In this document: piece after piece, positions 45,248 to 55,420 of the stretch
How the letters are laid out: each line of letters begins with the position of its first letter
How positions within the stretch are numbered: position 1 is the stretch's first letter
Origin: Gallionella sp.
GTDB taxonomy: Bacteria > Pseudomonadota > Gammaproteobacteria > Burkholderiales > Gallionellaceae
Length of the DNA: 64,000 bases
Assembly (NCBI GenBank): GCA_028710525.1
Contig: JAQTTY010000006.1
Location: forward strand, 1-64,000
Reading direction: 5' to 3'
Notes under the pieces: model-generated
Told to the model about the DNA's origin: nothing
Seen by the model: the letters and a program-made list of their open reading frames with translations, nothing else
Databases searched by the model: none
Made by a program: the position numbers and the translations under genes

Positions 45248-47287
45248 ATGTCTACAGGTCTTGCCTTTGCTCTACTGTGCGCCGTAATCGCCATACTCTA
45301 TGGTGCATTTTCGATACGATGGATACTCACCAAAGCCACCGGCAATGAGCGAATGCGAGAGATCGCAGCAGCGATACAGGAAGGTGCTTCCGCCTATCTG
45401 AACCGCCAGTACACCACCATAGGCATCGTCGGCGCCATCCTCTTCGTCGTCATCCTCATCTTCCTTAAATGGCCCACCGCAGTGGGCTTCGCCATCGGTG
45501 CCATCCTGTCTGGTCTGACCGGATATATCGGCATGAATGTGTCTGTGCGTGCCAATGTACGCACCGCACAAGCTGCTACGGAAGGGTTGAATCCCGCTCT
45601 AGATGTGTCATTCAAAGGCGGTGCAATTACTGGCATGCTCGTGGTCGGCTTAGGCTTGCTAGGTGTAGCCGGCTATTACGCCTTCCTCACCTTGGGCCTA
45701 GGTTCCAGCTCAGAAGAGGCCACGCACGCCCTTGTTGGTTTAGCTTTCGGTGGCTCTTTGATTTCCATCTTCGCTCGACTGGGCGGCGGCATCTTTACCA
45801 AGGGTGCGGACGTAGGTGCTGATCTGGTGGGCAAAGTAGAAGCTGGCATCCCCGAGGACGACCCACGTAATCCAGCTGTGATTGCTGACAACGTCGGTGA
45901 CAACGTCGGCGACTGCGCTGGCATGGCCGCCGATCTGTTCGAGACCTATGCGGTGACCGTGGTCGCAACCATGTTGTTGGGCGGATTACTGATGAAGGAT
46001 GCTGGGGCAAACGCCGTGATCTATCCACTGGTGCTGGGTGGTTTCTCCATCATCGCCTCCATCGTAGGCACTTTCTTCGTCAAGGCACGCGAAGGCGGCA
46101 AGATCATGAATGCGCTCTACCGTGGCTTGGCCGTCTCGGCGGTAATGGCCGCCATCGCCTTCTATCCCATCACGACATCCATGTTGGGTGATGGGGTGAT
46201 GATAGATGGCTTACTGGTGTCGTCACGCCATATCTACTACGCGACACTGATCGGCCTAGCACTCACCGCCGCCATGGTATGGATCACTGAGTACTACACC
46301 GCGACCGAATATGCGCCAGTGCGCCATATCGCTGAAGCTTCTACGACTGGCCACGGCACCAATGTCATCGCCGGTCTGGGCGTATCGATGAAGGCCACTG
46401 CCGCACCAGTATTAGTCGTGTGCCTGGCAATCTGGAGCGCGTATGACTTGGCGGGTCTGTATGGCATCGCCATCGCTGCCACCTCTATGTTGTCCATGGC
46501 CGGCATCATCGTGGCACTAGACGCTTATGGCCCGATCACCGACAACGCTGGCGGTATCGCACAGATGGCGGGCTTGCCCGAAGATGTGCGTGTCATCACC
46601 GATGCGCTGGATGCGGTAGGCAACACCACAAAAGCAGTCACCAAAGGTTACGCCATCGGCTCAGCAGGCTTGGCCGCATTGGTCTTGTTCGCCGACTACA
46701 CCCATGCCTTGCAGGCCAAGCTGGGCGTGCTTACTACCTTCGACCTATCCAATCACATGGTCATCATCGGCTTATTCATAGGCGGGATGGTGCCCTATCT
46801 GTTTGCCGCGATGGGTATGGAAGCGGTGGGGCGTGCAGCCGGTTCGGTGGTAATCGAAGTACGACGCCAGTTCAAAGAAATCCCCGGCATCATGGAAGGG
46901 GCAGGCAAGCCTGAATATGGTACTTGCGTGGACATGCTGACCAAAGCGGCCATCAAAGAGATGATCGTACCTTCCTTGCTGCCTATTGCCGTACCGGTCA
47001 TCGTCGGTGTCACGCTGGGTGCGCAAGCACTGGGGGGCGTGCTGGTCGGCACCATCATCACTGGCATCTTCGTCGCCATCTCCATGACCGCAGGTGGTGG
47101 CGCTTGGGATAACGCCAAAAAATACATAGAAGAAGGTAACTTCGGCGGCAAAGGTTCAGAAGCGCATAAGGCTGCTGTGACCGGTGATACCGTAGGCGAC
47201 CCTTACAAGGACACGGCCGGTCCGGCGGTGAATCCTCTGATCAAGATCATCAATATCGTTGCACTAATGATCGTCCCCTTGCTGTAA
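45248..47287 (+). CDS. hppA: K+-insensitive pyrophosphate-energised proton pump
   Basis: Membrane pyrophosphatase that couples PPi hydrolysis to H+ export. The 679-residue protein has about 15-16 membrane helices, the substrate-site motifs [20 protein letters not shown] and [20 protein letters not shown], and the C-terminal [19 protein letters not shown]. The residue deciding potassium dependence is Lys462 in GNTTKA, marking the K+-independent H+-pumping class. GAGGAG lies upstream of ATG 45248. Monocistronic, closed by a terminator at 47298. Helps conserve energy when ATP is scarce and would recycle PPi from acetyl-CoA synthetase, encoded next. Confidence 0.97.
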   Translation: MSTGLAFALLCAVIAILYGAFSIRWILTKATGNERMREIAAAIQEGASAYLNRQYTTIGIVGAILFVVILIFLKWPTAVGFAIGAILSGLTGYIGMNVSVRANVRTAQAATEGLNPALDVSFKGGAITGMLVVGLGLLGVAGYYAFLTLGLGSSSEEATHALVGLAFGGSLISIFARLGGGIFTKGADVGADLVGKVEAGIPEDDPRNPAVIADNVGDNVGDCAGMAADLFETYAVTVVATMLLGGLLMKDAGANAVIYPLVLGGFSIIASIVGTFFVKAREGGKIMNALYRGLAVSAVMAAIAFYPITTSMLGDGVMIDGLLVSSRHIYYATLIGLALTAAMVWITEYYTATEYAPVRHIAEASTTGHGTNVIAGLGVSMKATAAPVLVVCLAIWSAYDLAGLYGIAIAATSMLSMAGIIVALDAYGPITDNAGGIAQMAGLPEDVRVITDALDAVGNTTKAVTKGYAIGSAGLAALVLFADYTHALQAKLGVLTTFDLSNHMVIIGLFIGGMVPYLFAAMGMEAVGRAAGSVVIEVRRQFKEIPGIMEGAGKPEYGTCVDMLTKAAIKEMIVPSLLPIAVPVIVGVTLGAQALGGVLVGTIITGIFVAISMTAGGGAWDNAKKYIEEGNFGGKGSEAHKAAVTGDTVGDPYKDTAGPAVNPLIKIINIVALMIVPLL

Positions 47288-47297
47288 AGCAGATCAA

Positions 47298-47333
47298 ACG
47301 TACGCCGCTGCAAAACGGTGTACGTCTTTTTTT
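47298..47333 (+). terminator. rho-independent terminator of hppA
   Basis: ACGTACGCCG (47298-47307) pairs with CGGTGTACGT (47316-47325) with one wobble pair, followed by CTTTTTTT. Confidence 0.85.
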
Positions 47334-47343
47334 GCCGAATTCA

Positions 47344-47372
47344 TTGACACACACACCGAAAAAAAATTACAT
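47344..47372 (+). promoter_or_regulatory. possible promoter of acsA
   Basis: TTGACA (47344-47349), a 17-nt spacer and TTACAT (47367-47372). The -35 is perfect, the -10 weak, which would fit an activator-dependent promoter. The start codon is 42 nt downstream. Confidence 0.45.
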
Positions 47373-47413
47373 TCGCCAGTCTACAACCACTACCTATTCC
47401 ACTCGGGAGCATC

Positions 47414-49384
47414 ATGTCTAACATCGAATCCACTTTGAACGAAACACGTGTCTTCAACCCTTCACCAGCCTTCGTCGCTCAAGCCAACGTTTCCAGCATG
47501 GAGGCGTATCAAGCCATGTGCAAGGAAGCGCAGCAGGATTACGCTGGCTATTGGGCGAAACTAGCACGTGAGATGTTGCTGTGGAAGAAACCCTTCACCA
47601 AGGCGTTAGACGAGAGCAAGGCGCCGTTCTATAAGTGGTTCGAAGACGGCGAACTGAACGTCTCTTACAACTGCTTGGACAAGCATTTGGAAAGCCAGCC
47701 TAACAAGACCGCCATCATCTTTGAAGCGGACGATGGTAAGGTCACCCATGTCAGCTACCGTGAACTGCACGGCCGTGTCAGCCAATTCGCTAACGGATTA
47801 AAATCACGCGGCATCAAAAAGGGCGACCGCGTCATCATCTATATGCCTATGAGCGTAGAAGCTGTGGTGGCGATGCAAGCTTGCGCACGTATCGGTGCGA
47901 TTCACTCAGTAGTGTTTGGTGGTTTCTCATCCAAGAGTCTGCACGAGCGCATCACCGATGCCAAAGCCGTTGCAGTCATCACCGCTGATGGCCAGATGCG
48001 CGGTGGCAAGGTCATCGCGCTCAAGCCCGCTGTGGACGAGGCGCTGACCTTCGGCAATTGCGAAATGGTGCACAGCGTCATCGTATATCGCCGCACTGGC
48101 GCCGATGTGCAGTGGGACGAAGACGTGAACGTCTGGTGGCACGACCTGTTCAACGCTCAAGCTTCTTCACATTGCGAACCTGAGTGGGTAGGTGCTGAGC
48201 ATCCTTTGTTCATCCTCTACACTTCCGGCTCCACCGGCAAACCCAAAGGTGTACAACACTCCAGCGGTGGCTATCTGCTAGGCGCGATGGCTTCTATGCA
48301 ATGGGTGTTCGATTACAAGGCCAACGACATCTTCTGGTGTACTGCCGACGTAGGTTGGATTACCGGTCACAGCTACGTGGCTTACGGCCCCTTGGCGATG
48401 GGCGCGACACAAGTCATTTTCGAAGGTGTACCAACTTATCCAGACGCAGGCCGTTTCTGGAAGATGATACAAAACCACAAGGTCACGACTTTCTACACCG
48501 CGCCAACCGCGATTCGTTCCCTAATTAAGCTGGGCGGCGATCTGCCTAAGCAATACGATCTGACCAGTTTGCGTCTGCTGGGTAGTGTGGGCGAACCGAT
48601 CAATCCTGAAGCTTGGATGTGGTACTACAACACCGTAGGCGGTGAGCGTTGCCCTATCGTGGATACTTGGTGGCAGACCGAGACCGGTTGCCACATGATC
48701 GCACCCTTGCCAGGCGCGATGCCGCTCAAGCCAGGTACTTGTACCTTGCCGTTGCCTGGCATCATGGCCGCCATCGTCAACGAAGCAGGCGACGAAGTGC
48801 ACGACCAACATGGTGGCTTCTTGGTCATCAAACGTCCATTCCCTTCACAGATCCGCACCATCTGGGGCGATCCTGAGCGTTACAAGTCTTCCTACTTCCC
48901 AGCTGAGATGCACGGCTCATATCTGGCAGGCGACTCAGCACGCCGCGACGAAGACGGCTACTTCTGGATTATGGGCCGTATCGATGACGTGCTGAACGTC
49001 TCCGGTCACCGTCTAGGCACCATGGAAATCGAATCCGCACTAGTCTCCAACCCCTTGGTCGCTGAAGCTGCCGTAGTCGGTAAGCCGCACGACATCAAGG
49101 GTGAAGCTGTGGTCGCCTTCGTGGTGCTCAAGGGCGCACGTCCAGAGGATCCGGCCAAGGCCAAAGAAATCGCAGAGATGCTGCGCAATTGGGTGGGCAA
49201 AGAGATCGGCCCTATCGCCAAGCCAGACGAGATACGTTTCGGTGAGAACTTGCCTAAGACCCGTTCAGGCAAGATCATGCGTCGCTTGTTGCGTGCCTTG
49301 GCCAAGGGCGAGGAGATTACCCAAGACGTCTCAACTTTGGAGAACCCCGCTATTCTCGATCAGTTGAAAAACGCAATTCGTTAA
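47414..49384 (+). CDS. acsA: acetyl-CoA synthetase (AMP-forming)
   Basis: Activates acetate to acetyl-CoA, releasing AMP and PPi. The 656-residue protein has the N-terminal ACAS domain, [15 protein letters not shown] as P-loop, the DTWWQTETG motif that shapes the acetate pocket (Trp conserved), and [20 protein letters not shown]. The regulatory catalytic Lys620 is in [11 protein letters not shown], the usual site of reversible acetylation. Length equals the family norm (about 650). Stands alone between two terminators, downstream of the pyrophosphatase. Confidence 0.97.
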   Translation: MSNIESTLNETRVFNPSPAFVAQANVSSMEAYQAMCKEAQQDYAGYWAKLAREMLLWKKPFTKALDESKAPFYKWFEDGELNVSYNCLDKHLESQPNKTAIIFEADDGKVTHVSYRELHGRVSQFANGLKSRGIKKGDRVIIYMPMSVEAVVAMQACARIGAIHSVVFGGFSSKSLHERITDAKAVAVITADGQMRGGKVIALKPAVDEALTFGNCEMVHSVIVYRRTGADVQWDEDVNVWWHDLFNAQASSHCEPEWVGAEHPLFILYTSGSTGKPKGVQHSSGGYLLGAMASMQWVFDYKANDIFWCTADVGWITGHSYVAYGPLAMGATQVIFEGVPTYPDAGRFWKMIQNHKVTTFYTAPTAIRSLIKLGGDLPKQYDLTSLRLLGSVGEPINPEAWMWYYNTVGGERCPIVDTWWQTETGCHMIAPLPGAMPLKPGTCTLPLPGIMAAIVNEAGDEVHDQHGGFLVIKRPFPSQIRTIWGDPERYKSSYFPAEMHGSYLAGDSARRDEDGYFWIMGRIDDVLNVSGHRLGTMEIESALVSNPLVAEAAVVGKPHDIKGEAVVAFVVLKGARPEDPAKAKEIAEMLRNWVGKEIGPIAKPDEIRFGENLPKTRSGKIMRRLLRALAKGEEITQDVSTLENPAILDQLKNAIR

Positions 49385-49402
49385 GGCATAGCATCACCAC
49401 CT

Positions 49403-49440
49403 GACATCCGTGCTGGCGACAGCGCGGATGTCTTTATTTT
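49403..49440 (+). terminator. rho-independent terminator of acsA
   Basis: GACATCCGTGCT-GGCGAC-AGCGCGGATGTC forms a 12-bp stem with one G-T wobble, followed by TTTATTTT. Confidence 0.85.
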
Positions 49441-49509
49441 TAAAGATGAATTGACCCGTATAGGGCATCTCGGCTACCATCGCGCCACATTTATTGTCAG
49501 GAAGACTCT

Positions 49510-50940
49510 GTGCAACTGATCCGTTTCGTACTCCCATTGCTACTCGCCTTATCTTTCTGTACCTCAACACAGGCGGCTGAGTTACTCGCGATGAGCACCG
49601 TAAACACGGACAACTTCGTACCGACCTCGCTGACCAATGCACACAACGTCACACTAGAACTACTGCCCCAATCCGAACCTGTAGCGGAATCTGACCTGTG
49701 GGAACGTATACGTGCCGGCTACACCATGCCGGAACTTGACAGTAATTTGATCGCCCGTCATGAACGCTATTATGCTGACCGTCCCGAATACGTGGCACGC
49801 ATGACAGAGCGCGCTGGCCGCTATCTGCACTACATCACAGAAGAAGTGGAACGACGCGGCATGCCCACCGAGATCGCGCTACTACCGATGATAGAAAGCG
49901 CCTTCAATCCCGGCGCCTACTCGCACAGCAGTGCCTCCGGCATCTGGCAGTTCATCCCTTCCACCGGTCGTCATTTCGGACTGCAACAGAACTGGTGGTA
50001 TGACGGCCGTCGTGATGTGGTAAGTGCGACCAATGGCGCGCTAGATTATCTGGAGAAATTGCACGCGCAGTTCGGCGACTGGGCACTGGCACTAGCGGCA
50101 TATAACTGCGGCGAAGGTGCTGTAGATCGTGCACAGAAACACAATCGCCGCAAAGGGCTGCCTATCGATTATCTGAGCTTGAAGTTGCCCAACGAGACAC
50201 GTAACTATGTCCCCAAGCTGATGGCGATTAAAAATATCGTCGCGCATCCGGAAGTATATGGCCTGACGTTGGCGCCCATCCCCAATCAACCTTACTTCAC
50301 TGCGATCACCACCGACAAACAGATGGACGTAAAGATGTTCGCGGAACTGGCCGACATCTCGGAAGATGAGTTCTTGGCGCTGAACCCAGCTCATAACCGT
50401 CCGGTCATCTTGCAAGACCACAACGACCTGATTCTGCTGCCTATCGGCAAGGTCGAGACCTTCTTGAGTAATCTGGAAAGCAACGACAAGCCGCTGGTCT
50501 CTTGGCAATCCTACCAACCCAAGAAGGGTGAACGCTTCGACCAATTAGCGCCGCGCTTTGGTATGACCGTGGCTAAACTGAAGTCCGTGAATGGCTTATC
50601 TCCACGAGCTGATCGCAGCAGCGGCCAGACCTTGCTAGTACCTTTGCAGGAAACTAGTGGCGATACCGAGCTGGAAGCATTCAATATGCATTTGCTACCC
50701 AGCTACGAAAATCAGTTCGCTGTCAGTCACACTGTGCGTAGAGGGGACACCTTGGGCGCAATCGCTCGACGCTATCATGTGAGCCTTGCTAAACTTCGCG
50801 CATGGAACCACGGAGCAAAAATCATCCGGCCCGGTCAGAAACTGCATATCGTCCAATCCAGTGGCAGCCATTCTTCCAAACATAGCACAAGATCTAAACG
50901 ACACGCACAACAAAGCAGCAAGAAGCTGGCGAAGAACTGA
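49510..50940 (+). CDS. mltD: MltD-like membrane-bound lytic murein transglycosylase
   Basis: Cleaves peptidoglycan glycan strands, leaving anhydro-muramic ends. The start is GTG 49510 with AGGAAG upstream. A signal peptide (FVLPLLLALSFCTSTQA) is followed by a GH23 domain with the catalytic Glu129 in PMIESAFNPGAYSHSSASG and then IWQFIPSTGRHFGL, the YNCGEG motif and LPNETRNYVPKLMA. Two LysM peptidoglycan-binding repeats lie at about 335-375 and 405-450. The basic C-terminus is Ser/Lys/His-rich. Total 476 residues, similar to MltD (about 450). The signal peptide lacks an obvious lipobox, so it may be periplasmic rather than lipid-anchored. Confidence 0.93.
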   Translation: MQLIRFVLPLLLALSFCTSTQAAELLAMSTVNTDNFVPTSLTNAHNVTLELLPQSEPVAESDLWERIRAGYTMPELDSNLIARHERYYADRPEYVARMTERAGRYLHYITEEVERRGMPTEIALLPMIESAFNPGAYSHSSASGIWQFIPSTGRHFGLQQNWWYDGRRDVVSATNGALDYLEKLHAQFGDWALALAAYNCGEGAVDRAQKHNRRKGLPIDYLSLKLPNETRNYVPKLMAIKNIVAHPEVYGLTLAPIPNQPYFTAITTDKQMDVKMFAELADISEDEFLALNPAHNRPVILQDHNDLILLPIGKVETFLSNLESNDKPLVSWQSYQPKKGERFDQLAPRFGMTVAKLKSVNGLSPRADRSSGQTLLVPLQETSGDTELEAFNMHLLPSYENQFAVSHTVRRGDTLGAIARRYHVSLAKLRAWNHGAKIIRPGQKLHIVQSSGSHSSKHSTRSKRHAQQSSKKLAKN

Positions 50941-50984
50941 GCGATTCGTCCAGTCAGCTCTTGCAGATATTGCTAGTTAGCAAT

Positions 50985-51302
50985 TTAACGTTGTTGATTT
51001 CCCAGATCACGAGCCAGACTTTGACTTAACTTGGATGCAGTGCGATAGACCTTCCACAGACTCCACACACCACCTGCCATACCCAACAGTGAGCGCCTGC
51101 GCAGCACTACCAACACCACACCTGAAGCTGCCAATAGCGGATGTGAGTATAGATAACTCACTACCCCCCTGCCCTTGTCGAGTAAGCCCATAGGCGAGCT
51201 AAATCGCGCGCCAAACTCAGTCAATTGCTCACGTTGCGCAGCGATTCTACCGAGTAGCTCAGCTCTTCTTTGCATCAAAGCATCCATCTTATTGGCACGC
51301 AT
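50985..51302 (-). CDS. YqjK-like small protein
   Basis: A 105-residue basic protein: N-terminal helical part (RRAELLGRIAAQREQLTEFG), then a hydrophobic stretch (HPLLAASGVVLVVLRRRSLL). It resembles the YqjK-like family that follows yqjD and yqjE in many proteobacteria. It starts 2 nt downstream of the YqjE-like gene stop. Function unknown; probably membrane-associated. Confidence 0.75.
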   Translation of the reverse strand: MRANKMDALMQRRAELLGRIAAQREQLTEFGARFSSPMGLLDKGRGVVSYLYSHPLLAASGVVLVVLRRRSLLGMAGGVWSLWKVYRTASKLSQSLARDLGNQQR

Positions 51303-51304
51303 GG

Positions 51305-51679
51305 CTAAGTTCCCAACTGATCTTGGTCTTTGGCTAGCTCAGCCAGACTGGCAGAAAAGAGTTTGGATTTAGCGCGCGACTTTGTGCGTATCGAATACGC
51401 GACCAGTCCTGCCAAAACAAAGAAGAATGCACTCAGCGTGCCGAGAACTGCGAGACGACTTTCATCCCAGAACGCCACCACGATGAAAGCCGTGAGCAAC
51501 AGTATTGCAACACAGGCGCAAAACAGGGCGACCACCCACATCAAAATCATTCGCGACCAGAACAGCCGCTCTTCCTGCAACTCATTCGAGAGCAACTCCA
51601 AACGCGTTGCCAATATACCGGTCAGTGTGGCGAACAAACGCTTCACCGATCCCATCAAACCGTTACTCTGCTCTGCCAT
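51305..51679 (-). CDS. YqjE-like phage-holin-family (Actin-like holin III) membrane protein
   Basis: A 124-residue protein with two adjacent membrane helices (about 45-72 and 78-100) and charged ends. The start (GLMGSVKRLFATLTGILATR, LELLSNELQEERLFW) is the family signature. The family name refers to fold similarity to holins; these chromosomal members are part of a stress-linked membrane operon rather than phage lysis. Middle gene of three; 9 nt after the DUF883 gene. Confidence 0.85.
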   Translation of the reverse strand: MAEQSNGLMGSVKRLFATLTGILATRLELLSNELQEERLFWSRMILMWVVALFCACVAILLLTAFIVVAFWDESRLAVLGTLSAFFFVLAGLVAYSIRTKSRAKSKLFSASLAELAKDQDQLGT

Positions 51680-51688
51680 GACAGCAGC

Positions 51689-52018
51689 TTATCGTCCACG
51701 GCCGATCAACATACCGATGATTACACCCACACCCGCAGCGACACCAACGGCTTTCCATGGGTTCTCATGTACATATACATCGGTAGCCTTGGCAGCATCC
51801 TTAGTTTTCGCGACCACGGCAGCCTCTGCTTCGGCAAGACGCGCCTTCGCAGCAACCAAATTCGCATGGATACGTTCACGGGTAGCATCCATCTTTTCGC
51901 CGGCGTGTCCGGCTGTCGCTTTCAACAACGCTTCTGCATCGGTCACAACTACATGCAAATCCTGCATCAGTTTCTCTTTGCTGACATCTCCTACGACGCC
52001 CATAGAATTGGTATTCAT
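51689..52018 (-). CDS. DUF883 (ElaB/YqjD family) protein
   Basis: A 109-residue protein with a long amphipathic helical N-terminal region (KEKLMQDLHVVVTDAEALLK onward) and a single C-terminal hydrophobic helix in the family motif VHENPWKAVGVAAGVGVIIG, ending in GRGR. E. coli relatives YqjD and ElaB are stationary-phase, C-tail-anchored inner-membrane proteins that bind ribosomes. First gene of a three-gene operon with the YqjE-like and YqjK-like genes. Confidence 0.9.
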   Translation of the reverse strand: MNTNSMGVVGDVSKEKLMQDLHVVVTDAEALLKATAGHAGEKMDATRERIHANLVAAKARLAEAEAAVVAKTKDAAKATDVYVHENPWKAVGVAAGVGVIIGMLIGRGR

Positions 52019-52160
52019 GATTAGCTCCTCATAAGTTAGTTAAGACCACAAAAAACCCCAAAGTCACAGGGATATTCATAGACCTAAGTTCCGTGAGAGT
52101 CAACCTTAAATATTGACGGATACCCGTAATGGTCTTGCGAATTTTTGGGATTATCTTCGA

Positions 52161-54080
52161 TTAAACAGGCTGTTGGATATGAATGCGCGGCACTGCTGCC
52201 AGCAAAGTCTTGGTGTACTCATTTTTGGGCGAGCCCAGGACCTGTTCCGCTGTGCCACGCTCCACCACCCTGCCCTGATACATCACACACACTTCGTGCG
52301 CGAGATAGTCCACCACTGCGAGATTGTGCGTGATGAAGAGATAGCTCAGCCCCAATTCCTGCTGCAGCGACTTGAGTAGATTCAATATCTGCGCCTGCAC
52401 CGATACGTCTAGTGCCGAGGTCGGCTCATCACAGATCAACAGTTTGGGCGATACCGCCAACGCGCGCGCGATGGCGATGCGCTGGCGCTGACCGCCGGAG
52501 AACTCATGCGGATAACGCCACTTGGCGCTGCGTGCCAGACCGCATTTGTCCAGCAGATCGTCGATATGCACCTGACGTGCGGCACTATTGCCACCTATGG
52601 CTAGGGCAGTCATCCCCTCTTCCAATATCTCGGCCACCCGCATCTTGGGGTTGAGCGAAGCATAAGGATCCTGAAACACCATTTGCATCGCAGAGCGCTT
52701 GCTGCGCAAGGCCTGCGCATCCAGTCCTATCAACTCTTGCTCAGCAAATCGTACGCTGCCAGCTGTCGGCTTGATCAGTTGCAACAAGGCCTTACCCAAG
52801 GTCGTCTTGCCGCAACCAGACTCTCCCACCAGTGCTAGTGTGCGCCCCTGCTTGATTTCTAACGACACGCCGTCCACAGCTTTCACCTGCCCTACCACGC
52901 GCTGCATGACGCCCTTGCGGATGGGGAAATGAACTTTCAGGTTTTCAACCTGCAAGAGGGAAGGGGGAAGGGAGAAGGGAGAAGAGGAAATGCTCAGCTT
53001 TGCCTCAACCCTTCCCTCTTCCCTCTTCTCTCTTCCTGCTGCATTAGCACCATATAAATGACAACGCACACCCTGCCCCGCGGCCATCACTGTCCACTCT
53101 GGCGTCTGCTCATGGCAACGCTCCCAAGCACGATCACAGCGCGGTGCGAATCGACAACCGTTTGTGATGCTACCCAAGGGCGGTACGCTGCCGGGGATGG
53201 CAGTCAGCTGATGGTCGCGACGATTAGCATCGGGTAAAGCGGCGAAAAGTTTCTGGGTATAGGGATGCAGAGGTCGCCCAAACAATTCGTCACGTGACGC
53301 TTGCTCCACGATCTCGCCGGCGTACATCACCGCGACGCGATGTGCATTTTCGGCCACCACACCCAAGTCATGCGTAATGAGCAGCATCGCCATGCCGCTC
53401 TGCTGCTGCGTGTCGCGCAACAAGCTCAACACCTGAGCCTGTATCGTCACATCCAAGGCCGTGGTCGGCTCATCTGCGATCAACAATTTGGGCTTGCCTG
53501 CCAATGCCATCGCGATCATCACGCGCTGTTTCATACCGCCAGAGAACTGGAAGGGGTATTCGTGCACACGACGTGCCGCATCAGGAATGCCGACCTGCTC
53601 GAGTAATTCTATACAACGCTGCGCTATTAAGCATTCGTTCGCCCTGAGCCTGTCGAAGGGAGAACGTTCTGCCACAGCGGAATCAGGAGTAGCTTCGACA
53701 AGCTCAGCTTGAACGGACTCTTTGATAACACCATGCAACTCCAGCACCTCTGCGATCTGCTCCCCCACCGTCATCACCGGATTCAAACTCAGCCCCGGCT
53801 CTTGGAAGATCATCGCCATCGTGCCGCCGCGCACCGCACGCATCTCACGTTCGGACAACTGCTGTAGCGCCGTATCTTGCAGACTCACAGAACCGCCCGC
53901 ATTCTCCACGCCATCCGGCAACAAGCGCATCAAGGACAGCGCCGTCATGGACTTGCCGCAACCGGATTCGCCGAGCAAAGCAAAAGTTTCCCCCGCTGCA
54001 ATCTCGAAAGAGATGCCATCCACGATGTGCGCGCCGTTGCGTAGCCTAGCCACTAAGTTGTCGACTTTAAGTATGCTCAT
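52161..54080 (-). CDS. yejF: YejF-type dual ATP-binding subunit of a peptide ABC transporter, carrying two in-frame repeat insertions
   Basis: A 639-residue fusion of two ABC ATPases. First half: Walker A LLGESGCGKSMTALS, signature FSGGMKQR, Walker B LLIADEPTTALDV. Second half: Walker A VGESGCGKTTLGKA, signature FSGGQRQR, LLICDEPTSALDV. It is about 100 residues longer than E. coli YejF (529). Two stretches explain much of this: residues about 122-149, encoded by a palindromic repeat (53634-53716), and the inter-domain linker at about 347-376, encoded by a purine/pyrimidine inverted repeat (52955-53037). All ATPase motifs are intact. It overlaps yejE by 4 nt. Powers uptake of oligopeptides, by analogy with microcin C transport. 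Confidence 0.93.
   Translation of the reverse strand: MSILKVDNLVARLRNGAHIVDGISFEIAAGETFALLGESGCGKSMTALSLMRLLPDGVENAGGSVSLQDTALQQLSEREMRAVRGGTMAMIFQEPGLSLNPVMTVGEQIAEVLELHGVIKESVQAELVEATPDSAVAERSPFDRLRANECLIAQRCIELLEQVGIPDAARRVHEYPFQFSGGMKQRVMIAMALAGKPKLLIADEPTTALDVTIQAQVLSLLRDTQQQSGMAMLLITHDLGVVAENAHRVAVMYAGEIVEQASRDELFGRPLHPYTQKLFAALPDANRRDHQLTAIPGSVPPLGSITNGCRFAPRCDRAWERCHEQTPEWTVMAAGQGVRCHLYGANAAGREKREEGRVEAKLSISSSPFSLPPSLLQVENLKVHFPIRKGVMQRVVGQVKAVDGVSLEIKQGRTLALVGESGCGKTTLGKALLQLIKPTAGSVRFAEQELIGLDAQALRSKRSAMQMVFQDPYASLNPKMRVAEILEEGMTALAIGGNSAARQVHIDDLLDKCGLARSAKWRYPHEFSGGQRQRIAIARALAVSPKLLICDEPTSALDVSVQAQILNLLKSLQQELGLSYLFITHNLAVVDYLAHEVCVMYQGRVVERGTAEQVLGSPKNEYTKTLLAAVPRIHIQQPV
52955..53037. 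repeat. purine/pyrimidine-arm inverted repeat inside yejF (linker)
   Basis: The arm GAGGGAAGGGGGAAGGGAGA and onward (52956-52987) is mirrored by CCCTTCCCTCTTCCCTCTTC and onward (53009-53036). It encodes a Ser/Pro/Leu and Arg/Glu-rich linker between the two ATPase halves. Resembles the repeat at 40710. Confidence 0.6.
53634..53716. repeat. dispersed palindromic repeat inserted in frame in yejF
   Basis: The left arm CGTTCGCCCTGAGCCTGTCG (from 53636) and the right arm, reversed, CCGTTCAAGCTGAGCTTGTC (from 53716) are clearly related, about 25 bp each, with 30 nt between. Translation on the coding strand gives AELVEA and SPFDRLRAN. The same element is in earP. Confidence 0.8.
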
Positions 54081-55420
54081 GAGCCCGTCCTATTCATTCT
54101 GGGATCAAAGGCATCACGCACTGCATCGGCGAACAGATTGGCCGCCAACACGAGGGCCAACATAAAACCAAAAGCTGCAGCCAAGGCCCACCACACCATA
54201 GGTTCGCGTCCCATTTCCAAGCGCGCCGCGTTGATCATGGTACCGAAGCTGATGGTAGAAGGATCGACACCCACGCCCACATAGGACAACACGGCCTCGG
54301 CCAGTACCAGAGCGGAAAAATCCATCACCAGCGAGATAAGGATGATGTGCATCACATTGGGGATGATGTGACGCGACAGGATGCGCATACTCGACACGCC
54401 GAAGGATTGCGCCGCTTGGATATATTCCATCTCGCGCAGCTTCAAAGTCTCGCCGCGCAACAAGCGACATAGCCCCGTCCAGCTGGTCATGCCCAGTATC
54501 AGACACAAGAACACCAGTCGCAGGTCGGCGCGCGAAGCCGAAGTGTCAAACCATTGCGGATGGGTATCTATAGTGACCTGCATCATCAGCACCGCTGCTG
54601 CGATTAGCAGCACACTGGGAATGGAGCTCAACACGGTATAGATGTACTGGATGACATCGTCCACCCAGCCACGGAAATAGCCTGCTGCCACGCCGAGAAA
54701 TAAAGCCAGCGGCAAGGTTACCAAGGTCGTGACCGTACCGATAATCAGACCGGTGCGTATGCTCTTCAGCGACAGGTACAACACATCTTGCCCCACCTTA
54801 TCCGTACCCAACACGTGATAGACAGTGGCCAGATTTGCGATAACGCCGACCAAGATACAGAGGAGCAGCCAAGTGATGGTTTCGGCACGCCACACCAAAC
54901 GCCGCAGTGCAGCCAATACCAGCACAGCGAATAACGCACCCGAGCCGCCGCCCAGCAAGGCACGCTGCAGCACATCCGCAGCACGTTGTTGTCCATCGGC
55001 TAGATGTGCGCCGCCATAACGCAAGCGCGGATATTCGCGCAACATGTGGCCATTCGCATCGGTGACACTCTCTTTAGCGAACAGCGTCAAGGCGAAGGGC
55101 TCGGAGTAAGTCTTTTCATGCTGGATGCGCAGCGACGTCACTAACTTGTCGAACGCGCTCAATACCTCAGGTGAAAAGACCTGCTGACCATCCGCTTGCT
55201 GTGGCAAGGCAACACGGTAATGCAGCGTATCCAACAAGCTGATAACGAGGAACACACTCAGCACCAGTAGCGACACCATCGCCACCTTGCTCTGCGCGAC
55301 TCGGCGCCAAGGTAGTAAGAGATGCTCACGCTGGCGCACATACCAGATTCCCGCAACAACGGCGGCAACCAGCAGAAACACCAGATAGTCGCTCCACAAG
55401 AAGACAGGCGTGAATCTCAT
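54077..55420 (-). CDS. yejE: YejE-type ABC transporter permease
   Basis: Inner-membrane permease of the DppC/OppC class, 447 residues, longer than E. coli YejE (341). The extra length lies in the N-terminal part: two early helices (about 10-26 and 46-66) are followed by a large non-membrane segment. The last six helices hold the permease domain, with the coupling-helix motif EYIQAAQSFGVSSMRILSRH. It overlaps both yejB and yejF by 4 nt, a strongly coupled operon. Confidence 0.9.
   Translation of the reverse strand: MRFTPVFLWSDYLVFLLVAAVVAGIWYVRQREHLLLPWRRVAQSKVAMVSLLVLSVFLVISLLDTLHYRVALPQQADGQQVFSPEVLSAFDKLVTSLRIQHEKTYSEPFALTLFAKESVTDANGHMLREYPRLRYGGAHLADGQQRAADVLQRALLGGGSGALFAVLVLAALRRLVWRAETITWLLLCILVGVIANLATVYHVLGTDKVGQDVLYLSLKSIRTGLIIGTVTTLVTLPLALFLGVAAGYFRGWVDDVIQYIYTVLSSIPSVLLIAAAVLMMQVTIDTHPQWFDTSASRADLRLVFLCLILGMTSWTGLCRLLRGETLKLREMEYIQAAQSFGVSSMRILSRHIIPNVMHIILISLVMDFSALVLAEAVLSYVGVGVDPSTISFGTMINAARLEMGREPMVWWALAAAFGFMLALVLAANLFADAVRDAFDPRMNRTGS

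Noticed and set aside
51305..51679. Prophage remnant suggested by the holin-family protein
   Set aside because: It lies in the ordinary chromosomal yqjD-yqjE-yqjK-type operon and no other phage gene is present.
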